Source: Bifidobacterium miconisargentati
GTDB taxonomy: Bacteria > Actinomycetota > Actinomycetes > Actinomycetales > Bifidobacteriaceae
Reading direction: 5' to 3'
Assembly (NCBI RefSeq): GCF_019331675.1
Contig: NZ_JAHBBJ010000020.1
Span: 1-53,220, forward strand
Length of the DNA stretch: 53,220 nt
Shown here: positions 16,331-26,040 of the stretch, in pieces
Numbering within the stretch: the stretch's first letter is position 1
How the letters are laid out: each line of letters opens with the position of its first letter
Notes under the pieces: model-generated
Told to the model about the DNA's origin: nothing
The model's input: only the letters and a program-made list of their open reading frames with translations
Database searches by the model: none
Made by a program: the position numbers and the translations under genes

Positions 16331-18685
16331 TCACTTGTAGAGCTTGGCGAAGTCGACCTTGGTGTAGTTCGGGCCGAGCTTGTTGTTCTGCAGGCGGTCG
16401 AGGAAGGCGGCTGCGTCCTGACGCAGGATCGTCTTCGTACCACCGAACGAACCATCCGAGAAGCCACGGATCACACCGTACTTCGCGAGGAACATGATCG
16501 CCGTGTAGTGCGGGGTCGAAGCGTTCACATCAGTGAACTGCGGCTCGGCGGCCGGGTCGAACGTCGGATCGATGTTCTTGCCCTTCACCAGGTTGTACAG
16601 CATCGCAGCCGCATCCTGGCGCAGGATCGTCTGGGTGCCACGGAACGTGCCGTCGCTGAAGCCGTTGAGCACGCCGTTGGAAGCGGCCCACAGGATCTCC
16701 TTGTAGTGAGGCGTGGAGGCGTTCACATCGGAGAAGGTCTTGGTCGCGTTGGCCACGTCAAACTCGGGCTCGCCGGCCAGACGGTACAGGAACGCGGCGA
16801 AGTCCTGGCGAAGGATCGTCTTGGTGCCACCGAAGCTGTAGGTGCCGTCACCGTTGTTGAAGCCCTTGATCACACCCTGGGCGGTCAGGTTCCAGATGTT
16901 GCGGGCGTGCGGGGTCAGGGCGTCCACGTCGGTGAAGGCGGCGCGCACGTCGGTCTTGTACACGAGCTTCTCGTACGCGGTCTGGAGGGTCTTGGTCAGC
17001 TCGGTGACCTTGGCGTCCGTCAGGTAGTCGTTCGCGTAGTCGGCCTTGTAGCCGGCGGTCTTGTTGCCGGTGATGGCTCCCTCGGAGGCACCGGCGATAC
17101 CGGCGCGGACCTTCTCGTACGTGTCGTAGGAGTTGTCCGTGTACAGACCCTTGTCATTGGTCAGGGCAAGCAGGGTGTCGAGGTCGTACTGGGCGGTCAA
17201 CTGCCAGTGCGCGTACAGAGTGTTGGTGGCGTTGATCTTCGTGAAGGAGTCGATCGGCGTGTTGAAGTCGAACTTGCTGCCACCGTTGGCGGCGTCGTAC
17301 CAGCCGAGGAAGCGGTAGCCGTCACGAACCGGGGTAGCCGGCACGGCCACGGTGGCACCCTTGGCCACGGTCACCTTGGTCTGGGCGCCGTTGCCGTAGT
17401 TCTCATCGAACGTCACGGTGTACTGCTGGGAGGCGGCCGGAGACAGGACCGCGTGCAGGGTCAGCGCGTGGTTGGTCAGCAGGCTCGGGTCGGTCTGGTT
17501 CTCGTTGGACAGCTTCACGGCCTCGGCGGTCTGACCGTTGTACTCGTGCCAGGAGGTGCCGGCGTCGGTGGTCTGCTTGTAGTACCACTTGACGGAGTAC
17601 AGGCCATCGTACAGATTCAGGTCAGGCAGGGCGATCGCGGAGTCGGCAGCCACGTAGGCGTCGGCCGGGTTGCCGAAAGCGTAGCTGTTGCCCGCGGCGC
17701 CGGTCAGGTCGCCGCCAAGGTCGTTGACCTTGAAGACCACCTTGTAGGCAGCGGTGTCGCTCTTGCCGACAACCGTGGTGTCCTTGGACACGGTGGTCGT
17801 ACCCGGCACGTACGGGGTGCCGTCGGACTCGACCCAGGCATCCGTCACGCGGTAGTCGCTCGTGTTGGAGGCGTTGTAGATGACCGGGGCCGCATCGAGC
17901 GCGCCGCCAACAGTGGTCTCATAGGTCGCGGTCTTCTCGCCGGTCTCGCTGGACGTGGCGTAGACGCCCTTGGAATCCTTCAGGAAGTCCCAGTTGCCAT
18001 AGACACCGCCGAAGGTGACCTTCACTCCCTGCGTGTGGGTCGCGTCGATGGTCTTGTTCGCGGTGAACGCGCCGTTCAGAGCGTCGGGCCAGGACAGAAT
18101 CACGCCGTCGACCTTATCGGACGGCTTCTGCCAGTCGGCCAGCTTGTCACCGGCGGCCAGCCAAACCGTGTAGCCGGAGACGCCGGGGTTGGTGTACTTC
18201 TTGGTGTCGTTGCCGAACGAGACCTTCACCAGATCACCCTGGGTCTTCTTGTTCGCGTAATGCGCGTACAGGGTTACGTCCTTCGTGATGGCGTTCGTGG
18301 ACATACTCTCGGAAGCGGCATCACCGGGGGTATCGGTGTTGGCCGGGGTATCAAACTCGACGCGGTCGCCGCCGGTCGGGGCGGTGTACCAGCCGGTGAA
18401 CACGTAGTTCGCGTCATCATTCACATCCACGTACGGGGCGGCGACCTTGTAACCGTTGCCTGTGTTGGAAGGAAAATCAGCAGTCTGCTTAGTGCCCAGG
18501 TAGCCGATCTTGCCGCGGGAACCGGCATCGAACGTCACCGTGAACGCCGGCACGCCCATCACGTCGTTATCCGGCGAATACGTCACGGCGTTCGCGCTCA
18601 GCGCGGTCACGCCCATGGTCGCGATCATCGCGAGCGAGGCGAGGCCCGCGAGCGGCGCGCGCCAAACCTTGTTGTTTCCAGTCAT
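16331..18685 (-). CDS. Large InlB-repeat/SLH surface protein 2
   Basis: The start at 18685 (MTGNNKVWRAPLAGLASLAM) gives 784 residues; the much longer open frame upstream is excluded because this start carries the conserved leader and signal peptide (end LSANA-VT). InlB B-repeats are seen (VTFDAGSRGKIGYLG, VFTGWYTAPTGGD, VTFDENYGNGAQTKVTVAKG, PVRDGYRFLGWYDAANGG), with a FIVAR-like helical region around NDKGLYTDNSYDTYEKV. Three SLH repeats end LRQDFAAFLYRLAG, LRQDAAAMLYNLV and LRQDAAAFLDRL. The C-terminus YTKVDFAKLYK differs from the YINK group. It is divergent from the DUF4143 ATPase gene at 18876, with two palindromes in the shared upstream region. Confidence 0.9.
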   Translation of the reverse strand: MTGNNKVWRAPLAGLASLAMIATMGVTALSANAVTYSPDNDVMGVPAFTVTFDAGSRGKIGYLGTKQTADFPSNTGNGYKVAAPYVDVNDDANYVFTGWYTAPTGGDRVEFDTPANTDTPGDAASESMSTNAITKDVTLYAHYANKKTQGDLVKVSFGNDTKKYTNPGVSGYTVWLAAGDKLADWQKPSDKVDGVILSWPDALNGAFTANKTIDATHTQGVKVTFGGVYGNWDFLKDSKGVYATSSETGEKTATYETTVGGALDAAPVIYNASNTSDYRVTDAWVESDGTPYVPGTTTVSKDTTVVGKSDTAAYKVVFKVNDLGGDLTGAAGNSYAFGNPADAYVAADSAIALPDLNLYDGLYSVKWYYKQTTDAGTSWHEYNGQTAEAVKLSNENQTDPSLLTNHALTLHAVLSPAASQQYTVTFDENYGNGAQTKVTVAKGATVAVPATPVRDGYRFLGWYDAANGGSKFDFNTPIDSFTKINATNTLYAHWQLTAQYDLDTLLALTNDKGLYTDNSYDTYEKVRAGIAGASEGAITGNKTAGYKADYANDYLTDAKVTELTKTLQTAYEKLVYKTDVRAAFTDVDALTPHARNIWNLTAQGVIKGFNNGDGTYSFGGTKTILRQDFAAFLYRLAGEPEFDVANATKTFSDVNASTPHYKEILWAASNGVLNGFSDGTFRGTQTILRQDAAAMLYNLVKGKNIDPTFDPAAEPQFTDVNASTPHYTAIMFLAKYGVIRGFSDGSFGGTKTILRQDAAAFLDRLQNNKLGPNYTKVDFAKLYK

Positions 18686-18799
18686 ATCCTGGAACCTTTC
18701 TTCTAGGGACACGGGATGGGACTTTAGGTTTTCGGTTGAGTCGCCGGGCGTGCGCATGGGCGGGTGCTTCCGGCGGGGCATGTCACCGCAGGATGATTG

Positions 18800-18855
18800 A
18801 CGCTTTTTCCGTAAAAAAGAGCGTTTATGATACACTTTTTTACAGAAAAAAGTGT
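18800..18855. promoter_or_regulatory. Two consecutive AT-rich palindromes, putative operator of DUF4143 ATPase and SLH gene 2
   Basis: The 24-bp palindrome at 18832-18855 has arms ACACTTTTTT and AAAAAAGTGT around ACAG, 20 bases before the ATPase start. A related imperfect one lies at 18800-18824 (ACGCTTTTT, then AAAAAGAGCGT). A 24-bp palindrome with the same ends (ACACTTTT, AAAAGTGT) sits at the same place before the second DUF4143 gene (28483-28506). Confidence 0.6.
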
Positions 18856-18875
18856 CAAAAGCTGATGGGGGCAAC

Positions 18876-20195
18876 GTGAGACGCAAGATCGACGCGACGC
18901 TTGAGGAATGGGCGCGTAGCGAGTCGGCCCCGCCGTTACTGCTGCGTGGCGCGAGGCGCGTGGGAAAGACGTACAGCATCAGACGCTTGGGCACGGAAGT
19001 GTTCGGGGACGCGGATTTCGCGTATTTCGACTTCCAGACCGATTTGGAGCGCCTGAAGGGCATCTTCCACAACACGGCGGACGTGGACGGCATCGTCGCC
19101 GACTTGTCCGCGTATATCGGCAAGCCGATTCGCCGTGGCTCCACGCTGATCGCGTTCGACGAGATCCAGTTGTGCGAGCAGGCGCTTAACTCGCTGCGTT
19201 TCTTCGCCTCTGCGGGCGGTTACAAGGTCATCGCGTCGGGTTCCCAGTTGGGCGTGACGTTGCGCGACCGCACGCTTCCGTTCCCCAGCGACGTGCGCCA
19301 GGTGACGCTGCATCCACTCGACTTCGAGGAATGGCTGTGGGCCATGGGAGACGAGCAGCTTGCCGACGCGATCCGCGACCATTACCTGTCACGCGAGCCG
19401 TTCAGCCTGCATGACATGGCGATGGACAAATACCGCAGGTACGTGGTGACCGGCGGCCTGCCCGCCGTCGTCAACGAGTACGCGAAGGACGCCGACCTCG
19501 CGCGGGCGCGGGAGATTCAGTCGGACATCGACGCCACGTACACCGCGGACATCGCCCTGTATGCGCCCGGCGAAACGGTCGTGGCCACGCAGGCCGTGTG
19601 GCAGAGCATTCCCAAGCAGCTGGCCCGGGAGACCACCCGCAAGTTCAAGTACGCGGACGTCAAGAAGGGCGGGCGCGAACGTCAGTACCGGCTGCCCTTG
19701 GCGTGGCTGGAATCGGCCGGTCTGGTCACCCTGAACGAGCAGACCAACGACACGTCCGCCCCTTTGGAGGCGCGCGACGGCGGCTCGTTCTTCAAGGTGT
19801 ACATGGCGGACACGGGTCTCCTGTTCAACCGGTACCGGCTCGACGCGCGCGCCTGGCTGTCGGACGAGATGCGCGTGCAGCTGTCCGCGCGGTTCCGCGG
19901 CGCGCTCACCGAGAACTACGTGATGCAGGCCCTGGCCGCCAACGGCGTGCCCGCCTACTACTGGGCGTCCGGCGAGGGCGCGCAGTACGAGGTCGAGTTC
20001 GTCACGCAGACCGGGCTCGGCCGTCTCGTGCCCATCGAGGTCAAGTCCGGCACCAACGTGCGCGCCACCAGCCTCAAACGGTTCATGGCCAAGGCCGACG
20101 CGCCCTACGCGATCCGCGTGTCCGCGAAGAACTACGGGTACGAGAACGACCTGTACGGTGTGCCCCTGTACGCGGCGTTCTGCATCCGGCCGTGA
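18876..20195 (+). CDS. AAA-family ATPase with C-terminal DUF4143
   Basis: A 439-residue protein with Walker A in LLLRGARRVGKTYS, Walker B in STLIAFDEIQ, the block KVIASGSQLG typical of this ATPase family, and a DUF4143 region (ENYVMQALAANG, VEFVTQTGLGRLVPIEVKSG) containing a restriction-endonuclease-like E-x-K core. The GTG start at 18876 has GGGGG just upstream and aligns with the ATG of the paralogue at 28547 (VRRKIDATLEEW against MRRKVDDMLEEW). The function of this family is poorly known. Its divergent position to an SLH gene, repeated in the second module, suggests local regulation or a defence-like accessory role. The next gene, DUF2142, follows on the same strand. Confidence 0.85.
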   Translation: MRRKIDATLEEWARSESAPPLLLRGARRVGKTYSIRRLGTEVFGDADFAYFDFQTDLERLKGIFHNTADVDGIVADLSAYIGKPIRRGSTLIAFDEIQLCEQALNSLRFFASAGGYKVIASGSQLGVTLRDRTLPFPSDVRQVTLHPLDFEEWLWAMGDEQLADAIRDHYLSREPFSLHDMAMDKYRRYVVTGGLPAVVNEYAKDADLARAREIQSDIDATYTADIALYAPGETVVATQAVWQSIPKQLARETTRKFKYADVKKGGRERQYRLPLAWLESAGLVTLNEQTNDTSAPLEARDGGSFFKVYMADTGLLFNRYRLDARAWLSDEMRVQLSARFRGALTENYVMQALAANGVPAYYWASGEGAQYEVEFVTQTGLGRLVPIEVKSGTNVRATSLKRFMAKADAPYAIRVSAKNYGYENDLYGVPLYAAFCIRP

Positions 20196-20304
20196 CATTG
20201 CGGGACGGGACGACGATCCCGTGCGCGTCCCGCCTCATGCGGGTCGGGGCGGGTGCCGGCCTACGATGGCCTCGGTACATATGACGGCTTATGGGGGATC
20301 GATC

Positions 20305-21726
20305 ATGCGCGTGTTCGGGCGGTCGGGACGATGCGGGGCGGATGGCCGAGTGGAAGGCGGGATGGCGGCCGGGGCCGGGGCCTCTGCCGTTCCCCTGCCG
20401 GCGCGGCTGGGCGAGAGGGTGTTGCGCGGGGTCGGCGGTTGCAAGCTGGAGTTGCTGTACCTGCTGGTCACGCTGTCCAGCGGCATGCTGTTGGTCTGGT
20501 TCGACCGGCGGTCGAGCGGCAACGACCAGGAGGCGCACCTGTCGCGTATCCACCAGCTGATGGACGGCCGGGTGTGGGCGGAACGGCTGCCCGGCACGGA
20601 CTTGTATGGGCGTTGGTGGCATGGCGTCTTTCATGCGTATAACAACACGGCCGTGAACTCGCCGGTCGTCTACTATCCGTCCCTGGCCGCGATGCTCTTC
20701 CGGTACGGCGACTACCGGCTGGCGGGCATGTTCACGCTGGTGTGTTCCGTGTTGACGGTCGCGGCCGCGATCCGTCTGGCCGGCGGGTACCGGTATCTGG
20801 TGTGCGCCGTGGCGGTGCTGCCCGCCGTCACGCTGTCGTTCGTGTACCCGACCGCGGACGCCGTGACCGATTCCGTGTCGTTGCTGTTCGCGGGCGCGGT
20901 CCTGTTCCTGCACCGCAGGGCCCGGATTGGGTGGCCCGGCGTGCTGGCCATGAGCGTGCTGTGCATGCTGACCGCGTTGACGAAGGCCACGTGCATGGTC
21001 CTGTTGCTCCTGCTCGCCATACCCGCCGCGGCCATGTGGCGCGCCGGGCGCCGGGCCGACGCCGCGACGCTGCTGGTACCGTTCGCGGCCGGCCTGGGCG
21101 CGGGCCTGTGGTGGCAGTGGACCGTGTCCGGGATCCCGCCTCTGATCGGCGCGGGGTTCACGCTCGACCAATACCGGGCCTCGCAGCGGCTGCTGGTCTC
21201 GCATCCTGTGGAGTTCCTGCGGACCATGCTGGTCGGACTGGTCCAGCCGTTGGACTTCAATCACGGGTTCGACGCGCACAACGCGGCCCGCAACCTCCAG
21301 TTCCTCACGGGCAGCGAGACCAACCAGCTCACCACCGCGACCATGACGCCCCTGCTCATGGCGACGGCCCTCCTGATGGTCAGGGCCAACACGGCCCAGC
21401 ACGCGATGCGCCCGCCGGAACGAGCCGTCGCCGGGATCGCGACCGTGGTCTTCTACGCGCTGACCTGCGCCGCGCTGATGCTGGTGGGCAACGGCATCCT
21501 CACGCCCGCCCGCCTGGGAACGTACGCGGACGGCATGCAGAGCCGCTACTTCATCCCCATCCTCGCGCCCATGGCCCTGCTCCTGCCCGACCTGGGCGTC
21601 CGGATCCGGCGGCGCACCGTGACGGACCTGCTCATCGCGGCATGCCTGATCGTGGGCTACGCCATGCTGGTGTGCGCGCACGTCACCGGGTTCCCCGAAT
21701 ACGACCCCGCCACCTGGCACGCGTGA
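20305..21726 (+). CDS. Polytopic membrane protein, DUF2142-like
   Basis: The ATG at 20305 is preceded by GGGGGA. The 473-residue product has roughly ten hydrophobic segments. After the first comes a short loop NDQEAHLSRIHQLMDGRVWA, a YYPSLAAMLFR block, the PTADAVTDSVSLL loop and a late MQSRYFIPILAP block. This pattern fits DUF2142, a family related in layout to GT-C glycosyltransferases and often found in cell-envelope loci. If so it may transfer sugar from a lipid carrier at the outer face, but that is inference. A 60-base remnant of a second copy lies at 29944-30003 in the other module. Confidence 0.7.
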   Translation: MRVFGRSGRCGADGRVEGGMAAGAGASAVPLPARLGERVLRGVGGCKLELLYLLVTLSSGMLLVWFDRRSSGNDQEAHLSRIHQLMDGRVWAERLPGTDLYGRWWHGVFHAYNNTAVNSPVVYYPSLAAMLFRYGDYRLAGMFTLVCSVLTVAAAIRLAGGYRYLVCAVAVLPAVTLSFVYPTADAVTDSVSLLFAGAVLFLHRRARIGWPGVLAMSVLCMLTALTKATCMVLLLLLAIPAAAMWRAGRRADAATLLVPFAAGLGAGLWWQWTVSGIPPLIGAGFTLDQYRASQRLLVSHPVEFLRTMLVGLVQPLDFNHGFDAHNAARNLQFLTGSETNQLTTATMTPLLMATALLMVRANTAQHAMRPPERAVAGIATVVFYALTCAALMLVGNGILTPARLGTYADGMQSRYFIPILAPMALLLPDLGVRIRRRTVTDLLIAACLIVGYAMLVCAHVTGFPEYDPATWHA

Positions 21727-21831
21727 CCGGCCGGACGGGACACGGCCGCCCCGGTCCCGGCATCGATGCCGACTCGTATCCGGCTAACGTAAGCACGATC
21801 AAGATGACCGCACTCACGCTAGCCATGCCTG

Positions 21832-21851
21832 CCGGCTCGGATGAGAGCCGG
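21832..21851. terminator. Short hairpin between the convergent DUF2142 and AlbA_2 genes
   Basis: CCGGCTC and GAGCCGG form a 7-bp stem with a 6-base loop, between two convergent stop codons. It is weak and has no T-run. Confidence 0.35.
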
Positions 21852-21895
21852 AGACGTCGCGCGGGCACGGTCCCATGGCGGCGAGTCCGGGGCGT

Positions 21896-23338
21896 TCAGC
21901 GCGTGCCGGTTCCCGCCAGCCGGTAACGTCGGCCGCGGCCGGCACCCTCCGCGACCAGCACGCCGGTGCGGACAAGCCCGGTAAGATGCCGCAGGGCCGT
22001 CCGGCTCGTCACCCCGAGCCTTTCGGAGGCCTCCATGCTGGATATGGTCCCGCCATCGGAGAGCATGTCAAGGATGACCGCGTCGATTCTGCCGGTCTTC
22101 CTGGTGGTCGGGGGCTTCTCCTCCGCCGAGGGGACGACGGGCATATGCGCGGCAGCGTCCCGCGCACCGCCGTCGGGAACGGGAACGAACGCGCGGAACA
22201 CGTCCCCGTCCTCCAGCACGGGCTCCCGGCCGGAATAGAGCATCGAATACCTGTACAGGTTGCGGGTGCCGCTGCCGAGCTCGTCCGCCCGGCCTATCTG
22301 CGTGAAGAAGCCCGCGATGATCGGGTTCTTGGGCATCGGGTTGAAATCATCCAGGGTGACGCGCCCCTCGAACAGGGCGCGGCTCGCATTCTCCGTGCGC
22401 ACACCATCATTGCCGATCACGAGGCGGGCGATGAACGGGTGCGTGTACTCGCGGTGGATGAGCAGGTTCGAGACCAGCTCACGGCAGATGATGTTGCGCG
22501 CGCTGACCCTGATCCCGTCTTCGAGCACGAACGGGTCGGGCAGCCGCTCCTGCGCGAACGCGAGCAGCCGGTCGTACGAGTCGATCAGGTTCGTGGCCAC
22601 GGTCAGCCGGTCGTCGTACCGGTCCAGATTGCGCCGGCGCACGAGCGCGTCGGTCTGGTACGCGGGGCACACGTCGCCAATGACCTCGTCCGAACCCAAC
22701 AGGAGCACCGCCGCCAGCGTGAGCCCCTGCTCGCCGGTCTGCCGGTCGCGCCCGTACAGCTTCGCCGCGCGCAGCATGTGCTCCACGTCCAGTTTGAGCC
22801 ATGGATGGTCCGGGTCGCGCAGGCGGATCATCCCGCGCACCCGCTCGATCAGGTCCGCCCGCAGGTCCCCCACGCCGACGTACGGGTAGATGCGGCGTTC
22901 GGAATACAGGTTCTGCTTGCGCATGTACATGAGCGAGATCTGCGCGTCGTCGCGCACTTTGACGTCCGCGTCCGCGCGACGGTCGTACACCACGTTCCTG
23001 TACCGGTATACCGACGGGCCCGCCGGCACCCAAACGCGGATCACCACGCCATGGGCCGTGTCGATGCGCTCGGTCTCGAACGCCGGCGACGGGCCGAACG
23101 TGTTCGGGTTGCACGTCACGTTCGCGATGTTGCGTTCGATGTCCCGCACCAGCTTCGGATTCACGCCCAGGATGTTCCCGTCGTCGTCGACGCCCAGGAA
23201 GATGCTGCCTCCCTGCCGGTTCGCGAACGAGCACACCGTCTCGAACACGTCCGCCTCCGGCAGCGCGCCGCAACGCTTGAACTCCTGCGACACGCCCTCG
23301 CCCTGTGACAGGTGCGACTGCAGTTCCTCGGGAGTCAT
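21896..23338 (-). CDS. AlbA_2/Schlafen-type ATP-binding transcriptional regulator, type 1
   Basis: A 480-residue protein. The N-terminal AlbA_2 (Schlafen-like) domain is seen in QEFKRCGALPEADVFETV and GGSIFLGVDDDGNILGV. An HATPase_c_4-like middle part follows (RELVSNLLIHREYTHPF, GSGTRNLYRY), then a C-terminal winged helix (SSMEASERLGVTSRTALRHL). Proteins of this kind bind DNA and often act as regulators. The gene is divergent from large SLH gene 3 (start 23639). Four 12-bp tandem repeats lie 19 bases upstream of its ATG, which fits auto-regulation and control of the SLH gene. Its last codons (RLAGTGTR) are matched by a remnant in the other module near 30031. Confidence 0.85.
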   Translation of the reverse strand: MTPEELQSHLSQGEGVSQEFKRCGALPEADVFETVCSFANRQGGSIFLGVDDDGNILGVNPKLVRDIERNIANVTCNPNTFGPSPAFETERIDTAHGVVIRVWVPAGPSVYRYRNVVYDRRADADVKVRDDAQISLMYMRKQNLYSERRIYPYVGVGDLRADLIERVRGMIRLRDPDHPWLKLDVEHMLRAAKLYGRDRQTGEQGLTLAAVLLLGSDEVIGDVCPAYQTDALVRRRNLDRYDDRLTVATNLIDSYDRLLAFAQERLPDPFVLEDGIRVSARNIICRELVSNLLIHREYTHPFIARLVIGNDGVRTENASRALFEGRVTLDDFNPMPKNPIIAGFFTQIGRADELGSGTRNLYRYSMLYSGREPVLEDGDVFRAFVPVPDGGARDAAAHMPVVPSAEEKPPTTRKTGRIDAVILDMLSDGGTISSMEASERLGVTSRTALRHLTGLVRTGVLVAEGAGRGRRYRLAGTGTR

Positions 23339-23356
23339 ACGATACCCACCTTCGGA

Positions 23357-23404
23357 TTATCGGACATTTTATCGGACATTTTACCGGACATTTTACCGGA
23401 CATG
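23357..23404. promoter_or_regulatory. Four tandem 12-bp repeats, putative AlbA_2 operator
   Basis: Four head-to-tail copies of TTAtCGGACATT (fourth position T, T, C, C; last base G in the fourth) lie between the AlbA_2 start (23338) and SLH gene 3. The near-helical period places each copy on about the same DNA face. The remaining 230 bases of the gap up to 23638 hold the SLH leader and no other feature that I can support. Confidence 0.65.
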
Positions 23405-23638
23405 TCGGGAAACGAGATCAATCCGCGGACACGGCATCACGCCGACCGCCGACGATCGGACCGGACAGAACCTATCCCACACGCCGCAAACAGGCCATGA
23501 CCACGACCACGGCGAAGAGCTCCTTGCCGGACGGGCTGCCGATTCTTCGCAAAACACCGGCAACGCTCCCAAAACAATCAATCCACACAAGGAAAACGAA
23601 TCCCCATCCCCGTGCCCCTAGAAGAAAGGTTCCAGGAT

Positions 23639-25840
23639 ATGACTGGAAACAACAAGGTTTGGCGCGCGCCGCTCGCGGGCCTCGCCGCCGTGGCCATGCT
23701 GGCCACGATGGGTGTGGCCGCGTCCACGGCCGGCGCCGTGGATTTCCCGGATGACGCGCAGCTGGGAAGCCCGACGTATGAGATCACGTTCAATCTGAAT
23801 GGTCGTGGCGAGTGGACTGACAAGGAATTCGCTTCCAACCCGGTCGAGAAGCTGGATTCCGGTGATGATTACGAGTTCACCGCCGCCGAGCAGACGGCTG
23901 TCCAGGGCAAGATCAAGTCGGGCAGCTTTGGCGATTTCGTGTTTGCCGGCTGGTGGACGTCCCCGACGACGGGCCAGGGCGAGCAGATCGATCCGACCGC
24001 CGCGGTGACCAAGGACATCACGCTGTACGCCCACTGGGCGAAGGCCTCCGATATGAAGACCGTGACGTTCAACGCGGGCGCGGTCGCCACCACGCTTTCC
24101 GGCCAGAGCTTCACACTGGCTTCGGGCGACAAGCTGTCGTCCTGGCAGAAGCCCGAGGATAGCGCCGTTGACGGCAAGATCCTGTCCGGCTGGGCCAAGG
24201 ACTTCCAGTCCGGTGAGGCCGTGGACCTGGACGCCGCGGTCACCGAGGACCTGAACCTGGTGCCGACCTACACCACCGCCCACGTTGTCAAGTACGTGGG
24301 TCTGGAGAGCTACAAGTTCGTCAACGGCACCAAGTGGCAGTACGAGGTCGCCGACGGCGGCACCGCGCCCACCCCGTTCGTGGTCGACGAGGCCAGCAAG
24401 ACGGCCATCACCGGCTGGGACGTGAAGGATTCCGAAGGCAAGACCGCGTCCTTGACCAACGTCAAGGACGATCTGACCGTCACCGACACCCCGGGCGCCA
24501 CCGCCCCGGCGTACAAGGTTTCCTTCGCTGTCAGCGACCTTGCCGGCCAGGACGGCCAGGCCCTGACCAACCAGTACGCGTTCGATGCCCCGGCCGATCA
24601 GTGGGTCATCAAGAACGGCACCGTGAGCCTGCCGGCCGATGACGTGAACCTGTACGACGGCCTGTACAAGATCGCCTCCTGGAAGTACCGGAACCCGAGC
24701 AATTCCGCCGCCTACGTGTCCTACGCCTCCCAGAAGGTCCAGGACATCGCCCAGGCTGACGGCACCGTCACGCTGCACGCCGTCCTGAAGCTCGCGAAGA
24801 CCCCGACCGTGCAGTACACGATCACGTTCGACCCGGACTACACCGGTTCCGTCCCGTCCACCGTCAAGGTGAACAAGGACGAGAAGATCGTGGCCCCTGC
24901 CGCTCCGACCCGCTCCGGTTACACGTTCCTCGGCTGGTTCCTCAAGGGCACGACCACCCAGCTCAACGTGAACGACAAGGCCACCGCCGACGCCACCTAC
25001 GTGGCCCACTGGCAGAAGACCAACCAGTACGAGCTCGACAACCTGCTCGGCCTGACCAACAAGGACGAACTGTACACGAAGAACTCGTTCGATAAGTACG
25101 AGGCCGTTCGTTCCAAGCTGGCCAAGGACTCGGAAGGCCGCATCAGCGGACCCGGCGTCGACGGCAAGTATTCCGCGAACTACGCTGACGCGACCCTGAC
25201 TGACGACGTGATCGCCGAGTACACGAAGACCCTGTCCGACGCGGCCAAGGACCTCGTGTACACCGCCGACACGCTCAACATGTTCAAGGACGTGGACGAG
25301 AATAGCGTCTTCAACACGTACATCTGGTCCTTGGCCAAGAAGGGCGTGATCAAGGGTTACGCCGACAACACGTTCCGCGGCACTGACAAGATCCTGCGTC
25401 AGGACTTCGCGGCCTTCCTGTACCGCCTGGCCGGCGAGCCGGAATACACTGTGAACGCCGCCGATAACAAGTTCTCCGACGTGAACGAGTCCACCCCGCA
25501 CTACAAGGCCATCCTGTGGGCTACCAAGCAGGGCATCATCAAGGGCTATGCGGATGGCACGTTCCGCGGCACCGCCACGGTCCTGCGCCAGGACGCTTCC
25601 GCGTTCCTGTACCGCCTGGCCGGTAGCCCGTCCTTCGATGAGAACTCAGTCGCCAAGTTCACGGACGTCACCTCCACGACCCCGCACGCCAAGGCCGTTC
25701 TGTGGGCCGCTGACAACGGCATCGTGCGCGGCTTCACTGATGGCACGTTCAAGGGCACCAACGAGATCATCCGTCAGGACGCCGCCGCCTTCCTGTACCG
25801 TCTCGACGGCACAGTCAACATCCCCGCGCTCTACAAGTGA
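23639..25840 (+). CDS. Large InlB-repeat/SLH surface protein 3
   Basis: A 733-residue secreted protein that starts MTGNNKVWRAPLAGLAAVAM (signal end AGA-VD, closest to protein 1). It has InlB B-repeat blocks (VFAGWWTSPTTGQG, ITFDPDYTGSVPSTVKVNKD, PTRSGYTFLGWFLKG) and a FIVAR-like helical region (NKDELYTKNSFDKYEAVRSK). Three SLH repeats follow (FKDVDENSVFNTYIWSLAKK, FSDVNESTPHYKAILWATKQ, FTDVTSTTPHAKAVLWAADN) with LRQD/IRQD blocks. The C-terminus TVNIPALYK resembles that of protein 2, not that of protein 1, so N- and C-terminal types do not match. It is divergent from AlbA_2 type 1 and convergent with SLH gene 4. Confidence 0.9.
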   Translation: MTGNNKVWRAPLAGLAAVAMLATMGVAASTAGAVDFPDDAQLGSPTYEITFNLNGRGEWTDKEFASNPVEKLDSGDDYEFTAAEQTAVQGKIKSGSFGDFVFAGWWTSPTTGQGEQIDPTAAVTKDITLYAHWAKASDMKTVTFNAGAVATTLSGQSFTLASGDKLSSWQKPEDSAVDGKILSGWAKDFQSGEAVDLDAAVTEDLNLVPTYTTAHVVKYVGLESYKFVNGTKWQYEVADGGTAPTPFVVDEASKTAITGWDVKDSEGKTASLTNVKDDLTVTDTPGATAPAYKVSFAVSDLAGQDGQALTNQYAFDAPADQWVIKNGTVSLPADDVNLYDGLYKIASWKYRNPSNSAAYVSYASQKVQDIAQADGTVTLHAVLKLAKTPTVQYTITFDPDYTGSVPSTVKVNKDEKIVAPAAPTRSGYTFLGWFLKGTTTQLNVNDKATADATYVAHWQKTNQYELDNLLGLTNKDELYTKNSFDKYEAVRSKLAKDSEGRISGPGVDGKYSANYADATLTDDVIAEYTKTLSDAAKDLVYTADTLNMFKDVDENSVFNTYIWSLAKKGVIKGYADNTFRGTDKILRQDFAAFLYRLAGEPEYTVNAADNKFSDVNESTPHYKAILWATKQGIIKGYADGTFRGTATVLRQDASAFLYRLAGSPSFDENSVAKFTDVTSTTPHAKAVLWAADNGIVRGFTDGTFKGTNEIIRQDAAAFLYRLDGTVNIPALYK

Positions 25841-25897
25841 GCCGATATGGCAAGGACAATCCGGCGAACGCCTGACTGACCGAGCCTAACGCATGCA

Positions 25898-25941
25898 GAA
25901 AGCCTCTTCTGGCAGGATTCAGCTGGTCAGAAGAGGCTTTC
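25898..25941 (+). terminator. Terminator of SLH gene 3
   Basis: A 14-bp perfect stem (GAAAGCCTCTTCTG) with a 16-base loop, 57 bases after the stop codon and followed by TTG. Confidence 0.7.
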
Positions 25942-26040
25942 TTGTATATGCGTCGGTGCTCACGCCGTCCATTCCTGGTTTTACGGGAACCTGCGAGCCG
26001 ACGTAAGATTCCGTCTGCAGAATCCATATATGTAGACATA

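Noticed and set aside
23357..23404. CRISPR-like array
   Set aside because: The 12-bp units are head to tail without spacers, so this is an iteron-type site, not CRISPR.
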